A stretch of DNA of 18,239 nt from Magnetospirillum sp. (lineage in GTDB: Bacteria > Pseudomonadota > Alphaproteobacteria > Rhodospirillales > Magnetospirillaceae): the NCBI GenBank assembly GCA_020217035.1, contig JAIWOG010000303.1:1-18239 (forward strand), read 5' to 3'. Below the pieces are notes generated by a model, which saw nothing but the letters and a program-made list of their open reading frames with translations, had not been told where the DNA came from and did not search any database. Position numbers and translations under genes: made by a program. This document shows positions 7,049 to 15,077 of the stretch, piece after piece; position 1 is the first letter of the stretch, and every line of letters starts with the position of its first letter.

Positions 7049-7264
7049 TCAATCCTCGTCGTCGGCGAGCTTGCGGGCGTCGACGGTGATGGGCAGCGGG
7101 GTGTCCGCCGGCATGTCGGGCATCTGGAACGACCAGCCGTTGCCGATCTTGATCACGCCGCCCCAAATGCCGGGCTTTTCCGTTTCGACGACTTTTTCTT
7201 CCAGGTCCTTCTTGGGGACATAGATTTCGTAATAGTCATCGACCTTACGCAGGGTCACCTTCAT
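7049..7264 (-). CDS. nifT: NifT/FixU family protein
   Basis: A 71-residue small protein of the NifT/FixU family. Recognisable features are the start MKVTLRKVDDYYEIYVPKKDLEE, cited here only in part, and the core GGVIKIGNGWSFQMPDMP with the acidic tail ADDED. The function is unresolved. Deletions in other diazotrophs have little effect, and a link to nitrogenase maturation is assumed. Its ATG overlaps the nifZ stop (ATGA), so translation is coupled. nifZ-nifT adjacency is the standard arrangement. Confidence 0.93.
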   Translation of the reverse strand: MKVTLRKVDDYYEIYVPKKDLEEKVVETEKPGIWGGVIKIGNGWSFQMPDMPADTPLPITVDARKLADDED

Positions 7265-7530
7265 TGCGGCTTCTCCATGCTTTCGATTTCGTGCGTGCGC
7301 ATGCCGACCAGCATGCCGCGATCCACGAAGTCGATGGCGTAGACATAGAAGCGGTTCAGGAAGGTCCCTACCGACTTCACATAGCCCACGTCGCCCCGGT
7401 GGATCAGGAACGCCCCCATGGCATGGCCGGGATAGGTGCCGTCGTTACGGACTTCCTTGGTGGCCTGAACCTTTTCCCCCGGTTCAAAGGCCGGTGGGCT
7501 GTAAAGTTCGCTGGCTTCGGCTTCGACCAT
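7261..7530 (-). CDS. nifZ: Nitrogen fixation protein NifZ
   Basis: An 89-residue NifZ family protein. FEPGEKVQATKEVRNDGTYP (15-34) and the later GDVGYVKSVGTFLNRFYVY, cited in part, are family hallmarks. NifZ acts with the chaperone system in forming the second P-cluster of the MoFe protein in Azotobacter. It starts 15 nt after the ferredoxin stop with GAGG upstream, and its stop overlaps the nifT start. Confidence 0.94.
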   Translation of the reverse strand: MVEAEASELYSPPAFEPGEKVQATKEVRNDGTYPGHAMGAFLIHRGDVGYVKSVGTFLNRFYVYAIDFVDRGMLVGMRTHEIESMEKPQ

Positions 7531-7545
7531 TGGGGGCCTCGCTGA

Positions 7546-7734
7546 TTACGCCTTGACGATGCAGTTTTCGACCGGGCAGACGGCGATGCACTTCGGGTCG
7601 TCGCCGTCGCATTCGGTGCAGGCCGACGCCTTGATGACATAGGTCTCGCCCTTCATGGCGATGGCCGCGTTCGGGCATTCGAATTCGCAAGCGCCGCAAG
7701 CCGAGCAGGTGGAGGTGGTGATCTTCAGAGCCAT
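7546..7734 (-). CDS. fdxN: 2[4Fe-4S] ferredoxin, FdxN type
   Basis: A 62-residue bacterial-type ferredoxin. First cluster ligands: C10, C13, C16 and C20-P. Second set: C39, C42, C49 and C53-P, with the 6-residue insert between the second and third Cys (ECDGDDPKC) typical of nif-linked FdxN ferredoxins. C58 is extra. In Rhodobacter and Rhodospirillum relatives this protein is a main electron donor to NifH, and it also has a role in NifB-dependent cofactor synthesis. The ATG at 7734 has AGGAG upstream. It sits 27 nt after nifB. Confidence 0.92.
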   Translation of the reverse strand: MALKITTSTCSACGACEFECPNAAIAMKGETYVIKASACTECDGDDPKCIAVCPVENCIVKA

Positions 7735-7761
7735 GGCGGTTCTCCTGGTTGGGGGTAAAAC

Positions 7762-9234
7762 TTAAGCGATGGAACCCATCACCACCTCGTTGGTGCCGTT
7801 GATGTCGGCGTACCAGCGGGCGATGGCGGTTTCGATGTATTCGAAGGGGTAGGAATCGATGGCGGTGATGCCGGCGGCGGCCAGATCCTTCTTGGGGCAC
7901 GATCCGATCTTCGACACGAAGACCGCCTCGATGCCTTCCAGGGTCGGGATCAAATTGTCTTCCAGCACGTCGTCGTCGCCCCAGCCGCCCTGGCAGTAAT
8001 TGTCCACCTTGCGATGGCCGACGAAGCGCACGCCGTCATGGTCCACTTCGTAGACCTGGAACTCGCTGGCATGGCCGAAATGCTGGTTGACGCGGCCGCC
8101 GCCCTTGGTGGCGACGGCGACCAGACGGGCGGGCGCGGCGGTGTGCGACAGGGTGTCCTCGGCGATGGCGACGGCGGCGTTGCGGTCGGCGCGTTCACGT
8201 TCCACCACTTCGCGGTAAAGCCGGCGGGCTTCGGGGTCGTAGATCACGTCGGAATCGATCTTGTCCATGGTGAAGTCCTGGGACAAGTCCTCGCCCAGCA
8301 TGCCCACCGCGTCGGCGCGGCACTGGCGGCAGTGGCGCATCAAATTGGCGCCGCCGGCCAGCTTGTCTTGCAGGTCCTTCAACTCGGCGGCCGTGGGGCC
8401 GCGCTGACCGGTCAAGCCGAAATGGGTGCCGTGGGCCGGGTCGGAAATCAGCGGCATGACGTTATGCAGGAAGGCGCCGCGCTGCTTGATGGCGGTGTTG
8501 ACCTCCAGCAGGTGCTGGTCGTTGATCCCGGGGATCATCACCGAGTTCACCTTGACCAGGATGTCCTTTTCCTTCAGGCGCTCCAGGCTTTCCATCTGGC
8601 GTTCATGCAGGATCTTGCTGGCGTCCAGGCCGGTGTAGCGCTTGCCGTTGAAATAGATCCACGGATAGATACGCGTGCCGATCTCGGGGTCCACCATGTT
8701 GATGGTGATGGTGACGTGGTCGATGTTGTGGTCAGCCAGCTGGTCGATGTGGTCGGGCAGGGCCAGGCCGTTGGTGGACACGCAGAACTTCAAATCGGGC
8801 AGGCGCTTTTCCACCTGGGCGAAGGTCTCGAAGGTCTTGCGCCAGTCGAACATGGAATCGCCGGGGCCGGCGATGCCCAACACCGACAGTTGCGGCACCT
8901 TGTTGGCCACCGCGACAACCTTCAAGGCCGCCTGTTCGGGCGTCATGCGCTCGCTGGTGACGCCGGGGCGCGATTCGTTCGAGCAGTCATATTTGCGATT
9001 GCAATAATTGCATTGGATGTTGCAAGCCGGCGCCACCGCCACATGCATGCGGGCGAAATAGTGGTGGGCTTCTTCCGAATAGCACGGATGGTCCTTGATC
9101 TTGTCCCATACGTGGTCGGGCATCTCGCCCTGCGCAGCGCTGCTGCCGCAGGACGACTTGGTGGAACAGCCGCTGGTCTGGGGCTGGGCGTCACCGCGTT
9201 TGGTGATGCTTTGCAGGGAAACGATGTTGGACAC
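7762..9234 (-). CDS. nifB: FeMo-cofactor biosynthesis protein NifB
   Basis: Radical-SAM enzyme that builds NifB-co, the carbide-containing [8Fe-9S] core of FeMo-co. It has 490 residues, the full two-domain length. The radical-SAM motif is C71-NIQ-C75-NY-C78, within VAPACNIQCNYCNRKYDC. AGPGDSMFD (122-130) is the SAM-binding region. HCRQCRADAVG (301-311) holds two further cluster-binding cysteines. The NifX/NafY-like domain begins near 370 with LVAVATKGGGRVNQHFGHA. The start is a GTG at 9234, with GGAGG at good distance. It is the first gene of a six-gene operon with its own sigma-54 promoter. Confidence 0.98.
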   Translation of the reverse strand: MSNIVSLQSITKRGDAQPQTSGCSTKSSCGSSAAQGEMPDHVWDKIKDHPCYSEEAHHYFARMHVAVAPACNIQCNYCNRKYDCSNESRPGVTSERMTPEQAALKVVAVANKVPQLSVLGIAGPGDSMFDWRKTFETFAQVEKRLPDLKFCVSTNGLALPDHIDQLADHNIDHVTITINMVDPEIGTRIYPWIYFNGKRYTGLDASKILHERQMESLERLKEKDILVKVNSVMIPGINDQHLLEVNTAIKQRGAFLHNVMPLISDPAHGTHFGLTGQRGPTAAELKDLQDKLAGGANLMRHCRQCRADAVGMLGEDLSQDFTMDKIDSDVIYDPEARRLYREVVERERADRNAAVAIAEDTLSHTAAPARLVAVATKGGGRVNQHFGHASEFQVYEVDHDGVRFVGHRKVDNYCQGGWGDDDVLEDNLIPTLEGIEAVFVSKIGSCPKKDLAAAGITAIDSYPFEYIETAIARWYADINGTNEVVMGSIA

Positions 9235-9273
9235 CGGCAGCCTCCAATTCAGGGGTCTCTGCCAAAGGGTGTT

Positions 9274-9288
9274 GCAACAGGGATGCCA
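9274..9288 (-). promoter_or_regulatory. Sigma-54 promoter of the nifB operon
   Basis: On the minus strand the site reads TGGCATC-CCTG-TTGC, differing from TGGCACG-N4-TTGC only at two bases of the -24 block. The start is expected near 9262, about 28 nt before the GTG. A NifA site lies only about 46 bp upstream, closer than at nifH. Confidence 0.85.
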
Positions 9289-9333
9289 ATTTCAGAATGG
9301 CGGAAATTAAGGGCTTTGGATGGTTTTGTCGCT

Positions 9334-9349
9334 TGTCGCATCCCCGACA
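9334..9349. promoter_or_regulatory. NifA upstream activator site of nifB
   Basis: TGTCGCATCCCCGACA is TGT-N10-ACA with the extended TGTCG...CGACA form. It is also the left half of a larger hairpin (9334-9369), whose right half, CGTCAGGGATGCGACA, is a one-mismatch second copy of the same site. Confidence 0.88.
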
Positions 9350-9369
9350 GCGGCGTCAGGGATGCGACA
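9334..9369. repeat. Inverted repeat spanning the nifB activator region
   Basis: TGTCGCATCCC (9334-9344) and GGGATGCGACA (9359-9369) are perfect inverse complements of 11 bp. After one C-A mismatch, GAC/GTC extend the pairing around a loop of about 6 nt. It lies between the nifA terminator and the nifB promoter, and it overlaps one perfect and one near-perfect NifA site. Confidence 0.85.
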
Positions 9370-9379
9370 GGAAAAGCAC

Positions 9380-9403
9380 AAGGCCGGCCCATTGGCCGGC
9401 CTT
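9380..9403 (-). terminator. Terminator of nifA
   Basis: AAGGCCGGCC and GGCCGGCCTT form a perfect 10-bp stem with a 4-nt loop, 22 bp after the nifA stop. On the minus strand the stem is followed by GTGCTTTTCC, a moderate U-run. Confidence 0.8.
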
Positions 9404-9425
9404 GGGGGCAAAAATGCCAAGCCGG

Positions 9426-11105
9426 TTACAACTGACGGATTTCGATGTCGTATTTCTTCAGCGCATAGCCGATCTGGCGCGGGGTCAGCCCCAACAGGCG
9501 GGCGGCCTTGGCCTGGACCCATCCGCACCGCTCCATGGCCTGGATCAGGCGCGAACGCTCGTCCAGGGAATTCAGATCGACTTCCGTTGCCGGTTCGTCG
9601 TTCCCGGCGGCCGGGGGCGCGGGTGTCGGCGACGGCGACGGCTCGCGGTGGGGGGCGGTGGGGGCGGGGACGAACTGGCTGGTGCCTTGCCCCTGGCCCG
9701 GCTTGCCGTCCCAAAGCGTGGACGACAGGCACAAATCGCGGCGGCACGACAGGTCGATCTCGTCGATGACGTCGCCTTGCGCCATGGTGGCGGTGCGGTA
9801 GATGCAATTTTCCAGCTCGCGCACGTTGCCGGGGAAATTACAGCGTTGCAGGGTTTGCAGGGCCTTGGCGGTGATGCCCACCTTGCGGCCGTTTTCCTGG
9901 TTGAACGCCTTAAGGAAATGGTCGGCCAGCAGCGGGATGTCGCCGTGGCGTTCGCGCAAGGGCGGCAGGAAAATGGGCACCACGTTCAGGCGGAAATAAA
10001 GGTCGGCGCGGAACTCGCCCTTGGTCACCGCCATTTCCAGGTTGCGGTTGGTGGCGGCGACCAGTCGGACGTCGACCTTGATGGTCTTGGCGCCGCCGAC
10101 CCGCTCGAATTCGCCTTCTTGCAAGACGCGCAGCAACTTGGACTGGAAATTGGCGGAAATCTCGCCGATCTCGTCCAGGAACAGGGTGCCACCATTGGCC
10201 AGTTCGAAGCGGCCTTTGCGGTCGGCCACGGCGCCGGTGAAGGCGCCTTTTTCATGGCCGAACAATTCCGATTCCAGCACGCTTTCCGACAAAGCCGCGC
10301 AATTGACCTTGACGAAGGGTTTGTCGGCCCGCTTGGACAGCATGTGCACGGCGTGGGCGACCATTTCCTTGCCGGTGCCGCTTTCGCCGCGCAGCAGCAC
10401 GGTGGCCTTGGTCGGCGCCGCCTGCTGCACCTGGGCGAAGACGCGGCCCATGGCGTCGGACGTGCCGACGATCTCATCCAGGCCGGCGGCTCGGGCGGCG
10501 GGCTTGATCTTGATGACCTGCTTTTGCAGTCGGGCGTTATCTTCCATCAATTGTTCGCGGTCGGCCAACACTTTCCGGTAAAGGCCGACGGTCTGGCCGA
10601 TCAGGGTGCCGACCATGGTCAAGAAGCGGATGTCGTGCTGGAAGCCGCGAAGGGCGCCGCTTTCCCGGGACCGCATCACCGAAAGCGTGCCGAAGGGCTT
10701 GTCGTTGGTTTTGACCGGAACGCACAGGAAGGCCAGGGAATCGTCGTCGGGGTCCAGGAACTCGGCGACGTAATCGGCCAAGCTGGGTTCGCCCACGGCG
10801 CTGGGCACCACCATGGGCATGGACCCTTCCAGCACTGGGCGGATGGCGTCCATGGGGAACTTCAGTCCGCCGTCGCGGGCTTCGCGCAGGCCCATGCCGG
10901 TCACGGCGGCCAGGGTTTGCTGGCCGGTGCCGTCGTCCAGGGTGACGACGCCGTGGCGCATTTCCAGGTAGGACGCCAGGATGTTCAAGACGTCGTGCAA
11001 GGATTTGTCCAGGTCGAAGGTCGACCCCAACAGCTTGCCGATCTCGTAGATGCCGATGAGATGGGCTTCGCTGTCCTCGTTGCGCGTCTTGTTCACATTA
11101 CCCAT
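9426..11105 (-). CDS. nifA: Nif-specific transcriptional activator NifA
   Basis: Sigma-54-dependent activator of the nif genes. Domains: GAF (about 15-180), AAA+ (about 210-450) with Walker A GESGTGKE (240-247), the sigma-54 contact loop GAFTGA (287-292) and Walker B LFLDEIGE, a Pro-rich linker, and a Fis-type helix-turn-helix at the C terminus (about 520-557). Cysteines 422, 434, 454 and 459 give exactly C-x11-C-x19-C-x4-C, the signature of oxygen-sensitive alphaproteobacterial NifA. The start chosen is the ATG at 11105 (559 residues), because GGGGTGA sits 5 nt upstream. A GTG at 11114, three codons earlier, is the alternative. A NifA site upstream suggests autoregulation. Confidence 0.96.
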   Translation of the reverse strand: MGNVNKTRNEDSEAHLIGIYEIGKLLGSTFDLDKSLHDVLNILASYLEMRHGVVTLDDGTGQQTLAAVTGMGLREARDGGLKFPMDAIRPVLEGSMPMVVPSAVGEPSLADYVAEFLDPDDDSLAFLCVPVKTNDKPFGTLSVMRSRESGALRGFQHDIRFLTMVGTLIGQTVGLYRKVLADREQLMEDNARLQKQVIKIKPAARAAGLDEIVGTSDAMGRVFAQVQQAAPTKATVLLRGESGTGKEMVAHAVHMLSKRADKPFVKVNCAALSESVLESELFGHEKGAFTGAVADRKGRFELANGGTLFLDEIGEISANFQSKLLRVLQEGEFERVGGAKTIKVDVRLVAATNRNLEMAVTKGEFRADLYFRLNVVPIFLPPLRERHGDIPLLADHFLKAFNQENGRKVGITAKALQTLQRCNFPGNVRELENCIYRTATMAQGDVIDEIDLSCRRDLCLSSTLWDGKPGQGQGTSQFVPAPTAPHREPSPSPTPAPPAAGNDEPATEVDLNSLDERSRLIQAMERCGWVQAKAARLLGLTPRQIGYALKKYDIEIRQL

Positions 11106-11192
11106 GCGCGTCACCCCAATGCTGCCGAATTAGGCACGCCCTAAACGTGATTAACTTTTAGACTTTAGCGCTTGGTGAAGTGTTTCGTCCAG

Positions 11193-11208
11193 TGTCGGCA
11201 ACCCGACA
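11193..11208. promoter_or_regulatory. NifA-type activator site upstream of nifA
   Basis: TGTCGGCAACCCGACA is a perfect TGT-N10-ACA site in the extended form, about 90-100 bp upstream of the nifA start codon. No GG-N10-GC sigma-54 element could be found between this site and nifA on the minus strand, so its promoter is unclear. Confidence 0.8.
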
Positions 11209-11227
11209 ATTGCTGCAAATGCGAAAG

Positions 11228-11256
11228 GCGCCCATGCGTTTCGTGCACATGGGCGT
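11228..11256 (-). terminator. Probable terminator of the membrane-protein gene
   Basis: CGCCCATG (11229-11236) and CATGGGCG (11248-11255) pair as an 8-bp stem with an 11-nt loop, 15 bp after the gene's stop. On the minus strand the stem is followed by CCTTTCGCATTT, a weak U-rich tail. Confidence 0.6.
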
Positions 11257-11270
11257 CCTGTTCGGAGGGG

Positions 11271-12776
11271 TCAAGGGGAAACTTGGTAAACCGCGCCGAA
11301 TTCTCCCTGAAACAGCCGCTTCGCCGAAGCAGGAGGAGCATAGCGATCCGGGCGTCCTCCCACCGCCACTCCGCCCGGCAGGTCGGCGTCAACGATGGTC
11401 AGGTCAGCCATGGGCTGATGGGGGGGCAGTTGCGGGACGATCCGTCCGGTGTGAATAAGAATGAAGGCTTGGCTGAGGTCGCTGGCCGCGAAGACGTTTT
11501 TTTCTGGCAGGTCGTTCTTCAGGAAACGCACGAAATCCGAATTCACCACGATGCGGCTGGTGGTGGTCGGTCCCAAGGCCAGCAATCCATGAGTATGAAA
11601 CATGGTGGCCCACACGCTGCGCACCGGGGCGGCCAACCAACCAAGCCATACCAGCGCCAGGGCCGCCGCGATCCATTTTTCCCAGCGGCCAGAGCCTTGG
11701 GGGATGACGGCATGGATGGCGACGGCGATGGGGATGGCGACAACGGGGGCCAACGGCAGCACGTAACGCTGATTCATGGGTTCGTCAAGGAACAGGGCAC
11801 TGAACACGGCAAGGGTGAATGCGCTATAGACGGCGATCAATCCCATGGCCAGCCAAGCGATCCGCTTGGCTGGCCGGGCTAGGCGACCGGACAGCAAGGC
11901 CAAGCTGCCGATGACGGCGATCATGGCGGCGTAAAAAAGCAGCCAACGGAAGTTCGCCAGTTGTGGCAAGTAGAACAGCCAACCGCCGATTTCGTTGCCA
12001 TACGCGACGACGCTGTTCATGAAACCAGCCGGGGTTCCCTTCCAATTGGCGCAAGAGGTCGGGCACCCCGTCAGCGTCCAACTGCGATACATCCACAATC
12101 CGGCGATCGCGATTGCCGGGGCGCTGGCAAGGATGCCGTCACGCAGACGACGTGGAAAATTGCGTGGATTAAGTGGGGACAGGATGGCCAAGCCGGCAAA
12201 GGCGACGATGGCCACCCCGAAATAGCGGGTACCGGCGCATAAGGCCAAACACAAGGCGACGACGGCGACGTTTTTGTCCGGGTGTTGCAGGTACAGTGTC
12301 ACCGCCAACAAGGTGGCGACCACCAATGCGGCATAGGGGCCATCGGTCATCACCCCGACGGTCTGCCACAACACCAAAGGCGGGTGGACCACCGACATGG
12401 TGGCGGCCAGCACGAACAACCAGGTCGGCAGGCGGGCCATTCCCAACAGGCGGGTGGCGCAATAGCCGGCCAGACCCGCGGTGGCGACGCAAAGGATGCG
12501 GGCGGCGTCGATCACCCCCAGGCCAAGCGCCAGCAAAGCGCCGACGACCATCGGAAGCAGGGGCGGCTGCCCGGTCAGCGGGACGCCGGTGCAGTTCACC
12601 AGGCCGTTTCCCCGGGCGAAATTGGCTGAAATGCAGCTGTAGCTGGCGCTGTCCCCGCCATAGGAAATGATCGGTCCTTCGACGGTGACCGAAGTGCCGA
12701 CCATCGCCATGGCCAGGATGGCGAAGAATGGCGCCCAATTGATGTGGTGGTGGGGATCTTGTTGGACGATGGACAT
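11271..12776 (-). CDS. Polytopic membrane protein, GT-C glycosyltransferase-like
   Basis: A 501-residue inner-membrane protein with about ten hydrophobic helices between residues 15 and 390 and a soluble C-terminal part of about 110 residues. The segment YGGDSASYSCISANFARGNG, after the first helix, places acidic residues in the first outer loop, as in GT-C family lipid-linked-sugar transferases. The long row of helices and the C-terminal periplasmic domain also fit. No specific substrate can be named. The ATG at 12776 has no good Shine-Dalgarno sequence. It is neither nif- nor fix-like in function. It has its own terminator and interrupts an otherwise continuous nitrogen-fixation cluster. Glycosyltransferase assignment is tentative. 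The membrane nature is certain. Confidence 0.75.
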   Translation of the reverse strand: MSIVQQDPHHHINWAPFFAILAMAMVGTSVTVEGPIISYGGDSASYSCISANFARGNGLVNCTGVPLTGQPPLLPMVVGALLALGLGVIDAARILCVATAGLAGYCATRLLGMARLPTWLFVLAATMSVVHPPLVLWQTVGVMTDGPYAALVVATLLAVTLYLQHPDKNVAVVALCLALCAGTRYFGVAIVAFAGLAILSPLNPRNFPRRLRDGILASAPAIAIAGLWMYRSWTLTGCPTSCANWKGTPAGFMNSVVAYGNEIGGWLFYLPQLANFRWLLFYAAMIAVIGSLALLSGRLARPAKRIAWLAMGLIAVYSAFTLAVFSALFLDEPMNQRYVLPLAPVVAIPIAVAIHAVIPQGSGRWEKWIAAALALVWLGWLAAPVRSVWATMFHTHGLLALGPTTTSRIVVNSDFVRFLKNDLPEKNVFAASDLSQAFILIHTGRIVPQLPPHQPMADLTIVDADLPGGVAVGGRPDRYAPPASAKRLFQGEFGAVYQVSP

Positions 12777-12865
12777 GCCGACGCTGGGCTGAGTGGAAAG
12801 GCGCGGCGCATCTTAAAGGAAATCAAGCCACTGTCCATGCGCGGGTGTCGCCGCGAACAAGGAAG

Positions 12866-12898
12866 GCGCCCGTCCCCGGTTGGTTCGGTGACGGGCGT
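12866..12898 (-). terminator. Probable terminator of the fix/ferritin-like operon
   Basis: CGCCCGTC (12867-12874) and GACGGGCG (12890-12897) pair perfectly, extended by one G-T pair, with a further short CCG/CGG pairing in the loop. It starts 9 bp after the stop of the ferritin-like gene. The following minus-strand tail CCTTCCTTGTT is only moderately U-rich. Confidence 0.6.
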
Positions 12899-12906
12899 GC
12901 CGGTGG

Positions 12907-13362
12907 TCAGGCCGCCAGACGCACGATCCAGCGTTGGATGGCTTCCACGTGTTCGGCTTCCTCCTCGGTGAATTCCTGCGCCATGGCGCGGATTTCCGGG
13001 TCGGTGGTGCTGTCCAGGATGGACTTGTAGAACGCGTAGCCGCGGGTTTCCGCTTCCAGCGCCAGACGCATGGCTTCCTGGACGCCCATCAGCGGGTCGG
13101 CGCCCCAGATGGCGGCGGCTTCCGGGCTTTCCATTTCCGGCCATTGGAAGTCGTCCGGGTTCATATCCGGCAGGTCGTGATAGCCGCAGCGTTCCTTGGC
13201 CTGCTGGTAATGCATCTGCGAGTAATGGGCCATTTGGGCGAAGAAGTCGGCGACTTCCTTGTTGCCGTGGGTCTTGGCCGCTTCGGTCAGTTCCTTGAAA
13301 CGCAGCACCGCTTCCTGTTCCAGCTTGCAGGCGTAAGCCAGGAATTCGTCAACACTTTGCAT
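12907..13362 (-). CDS. Ferritin-like (rubrerythrin-type) protein
   Basis: A 151-residue four-helix diiron-type protein made of two ferritin half-repeats. It probably handles peroxide or iron near the oxygen-sensitive nitrogenase machinery. The second half-site is complete: E105 in LEAETRGYAFY and E135-x-x-H138 in EEEAEHVEAI. In the first half, E15 and H51 are present, but the Glu expected three residues before H51 is S48 (YSQMHY), so a full diiron site is doubtful. There is no rubredoxin tail. The start chosen is the ATG at 13362, with GAGGA 8 nt upstream. A second ATG at 13377 overlaps that Shine-Dalgarno sequence. It follows fixX on the same strand. Family call is sound. Function is inferred. 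Confidence 0.85.
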   Translation of the reverse strand: MQSVDEFLAYACKLEQEAVLRFKELTEAAKTHGNKEVADFFAQMAHYSQMHYQQAKERCGYHDLPDMNPDDFQWPEMESPEAAAIWGADPLMGVQEAMRLALEAETRGYAFYKSILDSTTDPEIRAMAQEFTEEEAEHVEAIQRWIVRLAA

Positions 13363-13428
13363 GTCGCATGTCCTCATACTTGTCCCGATGGCCGCAACCA
13401 GCCATCAATCCCCCAAGCCGCGCTGACG

Positions 13429-13453
13429 GCCCGCCAAGCAGGGCTTGGCGGGC
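13429..13453 (-). terminator. Hairpin after fixX
   Basis: GCCCGCCAAGC and GCTTGGCGGGC form a perfect 11-bp stem with a 3-nt loop, beginning 6 bp after the fixX stop. No U-run follows (GTCAGCGCGG on the minus strand), so it may be a partial terminator or an mRNA end-protecting stem between fixX and the ferritin-like gene. Confidence 0.6.
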
Positions 13454-13459
13454 TGGTTC

Positions 13460-13753
13460 TCAGCCGAACTTGAACAGGATGCCGTAGCCGCCGCGCGGAT
13501 AGTTCCACTCGATGTCGCCGGTGGCGGCACAGACGATGCGGCAGGTGCCGCATTCCAGGCAGCCGTCGGGGGCCACTTCCACCTGGCCGGTCTCGGTGCG
13601 CGAATAGCAGCCGGCGGGGCAAATCTTGACCAGCGACGCCAGTGCCTCGGTGGGTTGGGTGTGGGGCTTGACGCTGATATGGGGACGGCCTTCGTCCACC
13701 ATGTAGCGGTTCTGGTAGAGCTTTTCCTCGACCTTGATGCTGATCTCTTGCAT
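13460..13753 (-). CDS. fixX: Ferredoxin-like protein FixX
   Basis: A 97-residue FixX, the iron-sulfur partner of FixC in the FixABCX electron-bifurcating complex. Cysteines 65, 68, 71 and 75 ([11 protein letters not shown]) and the earlier C45-PAG-C49 match FixX and the C-terminal domain of ETF-ubiquinone oxidoreductase. The C-terminal [15 protein letters not shown] is a family hallmark. The start is the ATG at 13753, with AGAGG upstream and 10 nt after the fixC stop. An in-frame ATG at 13798 would overlap fixC and adds no FixX-like sequence. Confidence 0.96.
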   Translation of the reverse strand: MQEISIKVEEKLYQNRYMVDEGRPHISVKPHTQPTEALASLVKICPAGCYSRTETGQVEVAPDGCLECGTCRIVCAATGDIEWNYPRGGYGILFKFG

Positions 13754-13763
13754 GACGAACCTC

Positions 13764-15065
13764 TTAGCGGAAGGCGCGAGCCAGGTTGAACACGTCACCC
13801 AACAGGCCGCCCAGTCGGCGGGTCGAGCGGAAGGCCTTGGTCACCTTCTTCTCCTTGGACCGCTTGTCCTCGCCATCCACGCGCAGCATGGTCTCGGCGG
13901 CCTGGGACAGCAGGCGCGGATAGTCGGTGAAGAAGTGCTTGTTGTGGTGCAGCACCTTGGGCAGGCGGCGGTACTTGTGCAGGTCCTTGATGACGAAGCT
14001 GTCGTCCAGGGCCTTCTTGTAAGCGGCCAGCACCGACGCCACCATCGGCTTGCCGGCCTTCTTGGCCTCGATGATGGTCTCGGCGGCCAGGCGGCCCGAG
14101 GTCATGGCCAGGTTCGAGCCCTCGCGGTGCACGGCGTTGACGAATTGCGCCGCGTCGCCGACGATCATCCAACCGTCGCCGTAAAGCTGCGGCACGGCGG
14201 GCAGGCCGCCTTCGGGGATCAGGTGGGCGGCGTATTCCTTGACTTCCGAACCGGCGATCAGCGGCTTGATGGACGGGTGGTTCTTGAACTTCTCCAGCAG
14301 GAAGGCTGGGCGCACCTGGGCCTCGGCGAAGTCGGACACCAGGCAGCCGATGCCGATGGCGATGCTTTCCTTGTTGGTGTAAAGGAAGGCGGTGCCGACC
14401 ATGCCGACGGTGACCGAGCCGGCCACCTCGATGACCACGCCTTCTTCCTCGCCGATGTTGAAGCGGCTTTCGATGACGTCTTGCGGCAGGAAATGCATTT
14501 CCTTGACCGCCAGCGCCACGGTTTCCGGCGCCACTTCCTTCTTGATGCCGGAACGGCTGGCCACCAGGGCGTTGACGCCGTCGGCCATCACCACCACGTC
14601 GGCATAGACCTCGCCGTCCTCGCGGTCGGTGCGCACGCCGATGACCTTGCCCTTGCCGTCCTTGATCAACTCGGTGACGGTGGTTTCGCACACCACCAAG
14701 GCGCCGGCTTCGCGGACCTTGCGGTTGAACCACTTGTCGAACTGGGCGCGGATGATGGTGTAGCGGTTGGGACGCTCCTCGTTGAAGGCGTCCGACCGAT
14801 AATGGCCGCCCACATGGGCCTTGTCGTCCAAGATCCACATGCGCTGCTCGACGATGTGGCGTTCCAGCGGCGCGTCGTCGCGGAAATCGGGGATGATGCG
14901 TTCCAGGGCGTCGGCGTAAAGGATGGCGCCTTGGACGTTCTTGGACCCGGAATACTCGCCGCGTTCGATCTGCAGGACGTTCAGCCCGGACTTGGCCAGG
15001 ACGTAGGCGCAGGCATTGCCCGAGGGGCCGGCACCGATGACGATGGCGTCGAAAGTCTCACTCAT
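13764..15065 (-). CDS. fixC: Electron transfer flavoprotein-quinone oxidoreductase FixC
   Basis: A 433-residue FAD protein of the FixC / ETF-QO family. It takes electrons from FixAB and, with FixX, joins in bifurcation between quinone and the low-potential ferredoxin or flavodoxin that feeds nitrogenase. The N-terminal dinucleotide fold [20 protein letters not shown] shows G11-x-G13-x2-G16. [21 protein letters not shown], cited here as the GDAA-type FAD motif in the second half, is also conserved. It lies 12 nt after fixB. Confidence 0.97.
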   Translation of the reverse strand: MSETFDAIVIGAGPSGNACAYVLAKSGLNVLQIERGEYSGSKNVQGAILYADALERIIPDFRDDAPLERHIVEQRMWILDDKAHVGGHYRSDAFNEERPNRYTIIRAQFDKWFNRKVREAGALVVCETTVTELIKDGKGKVIGVRTDREDGEVYADVVVMADGVNALVASRSGIKKEVAPETVALAVKEMHFLPQDVIESRFNIGEEEGVVIEVAGSVTVGMVGTAFLYTNKESIAIGIGCLVSDFAEAQVRPAFLLEKFKNHPSIKPLIAGSEVKEYAAHLIPEGGLPAVPQLYGDGWMIVGDAAQFVNAVHREGSNLAMTSGRLAAETIIEAKKAGKPMVASVLAAYKKALDDSFVIKDLHKYRRLPKVLHHNKHFFTDYPRLLSQAAETMLRVDGEDKRSKEKKVTKAFRSTRRLGGLLGDVFNLARAFR

Positions 15066-15077
15066 GGTCTGGTCTCC

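Noticed and set aside
8014..9435. 473-codon plus-strand frame opposite nifB
   Set aside because: Shadow of nifB. Its sequence is compositionally biased and has no recognisable domain, whereas NifB motifs on the minus strand are unambiguous.
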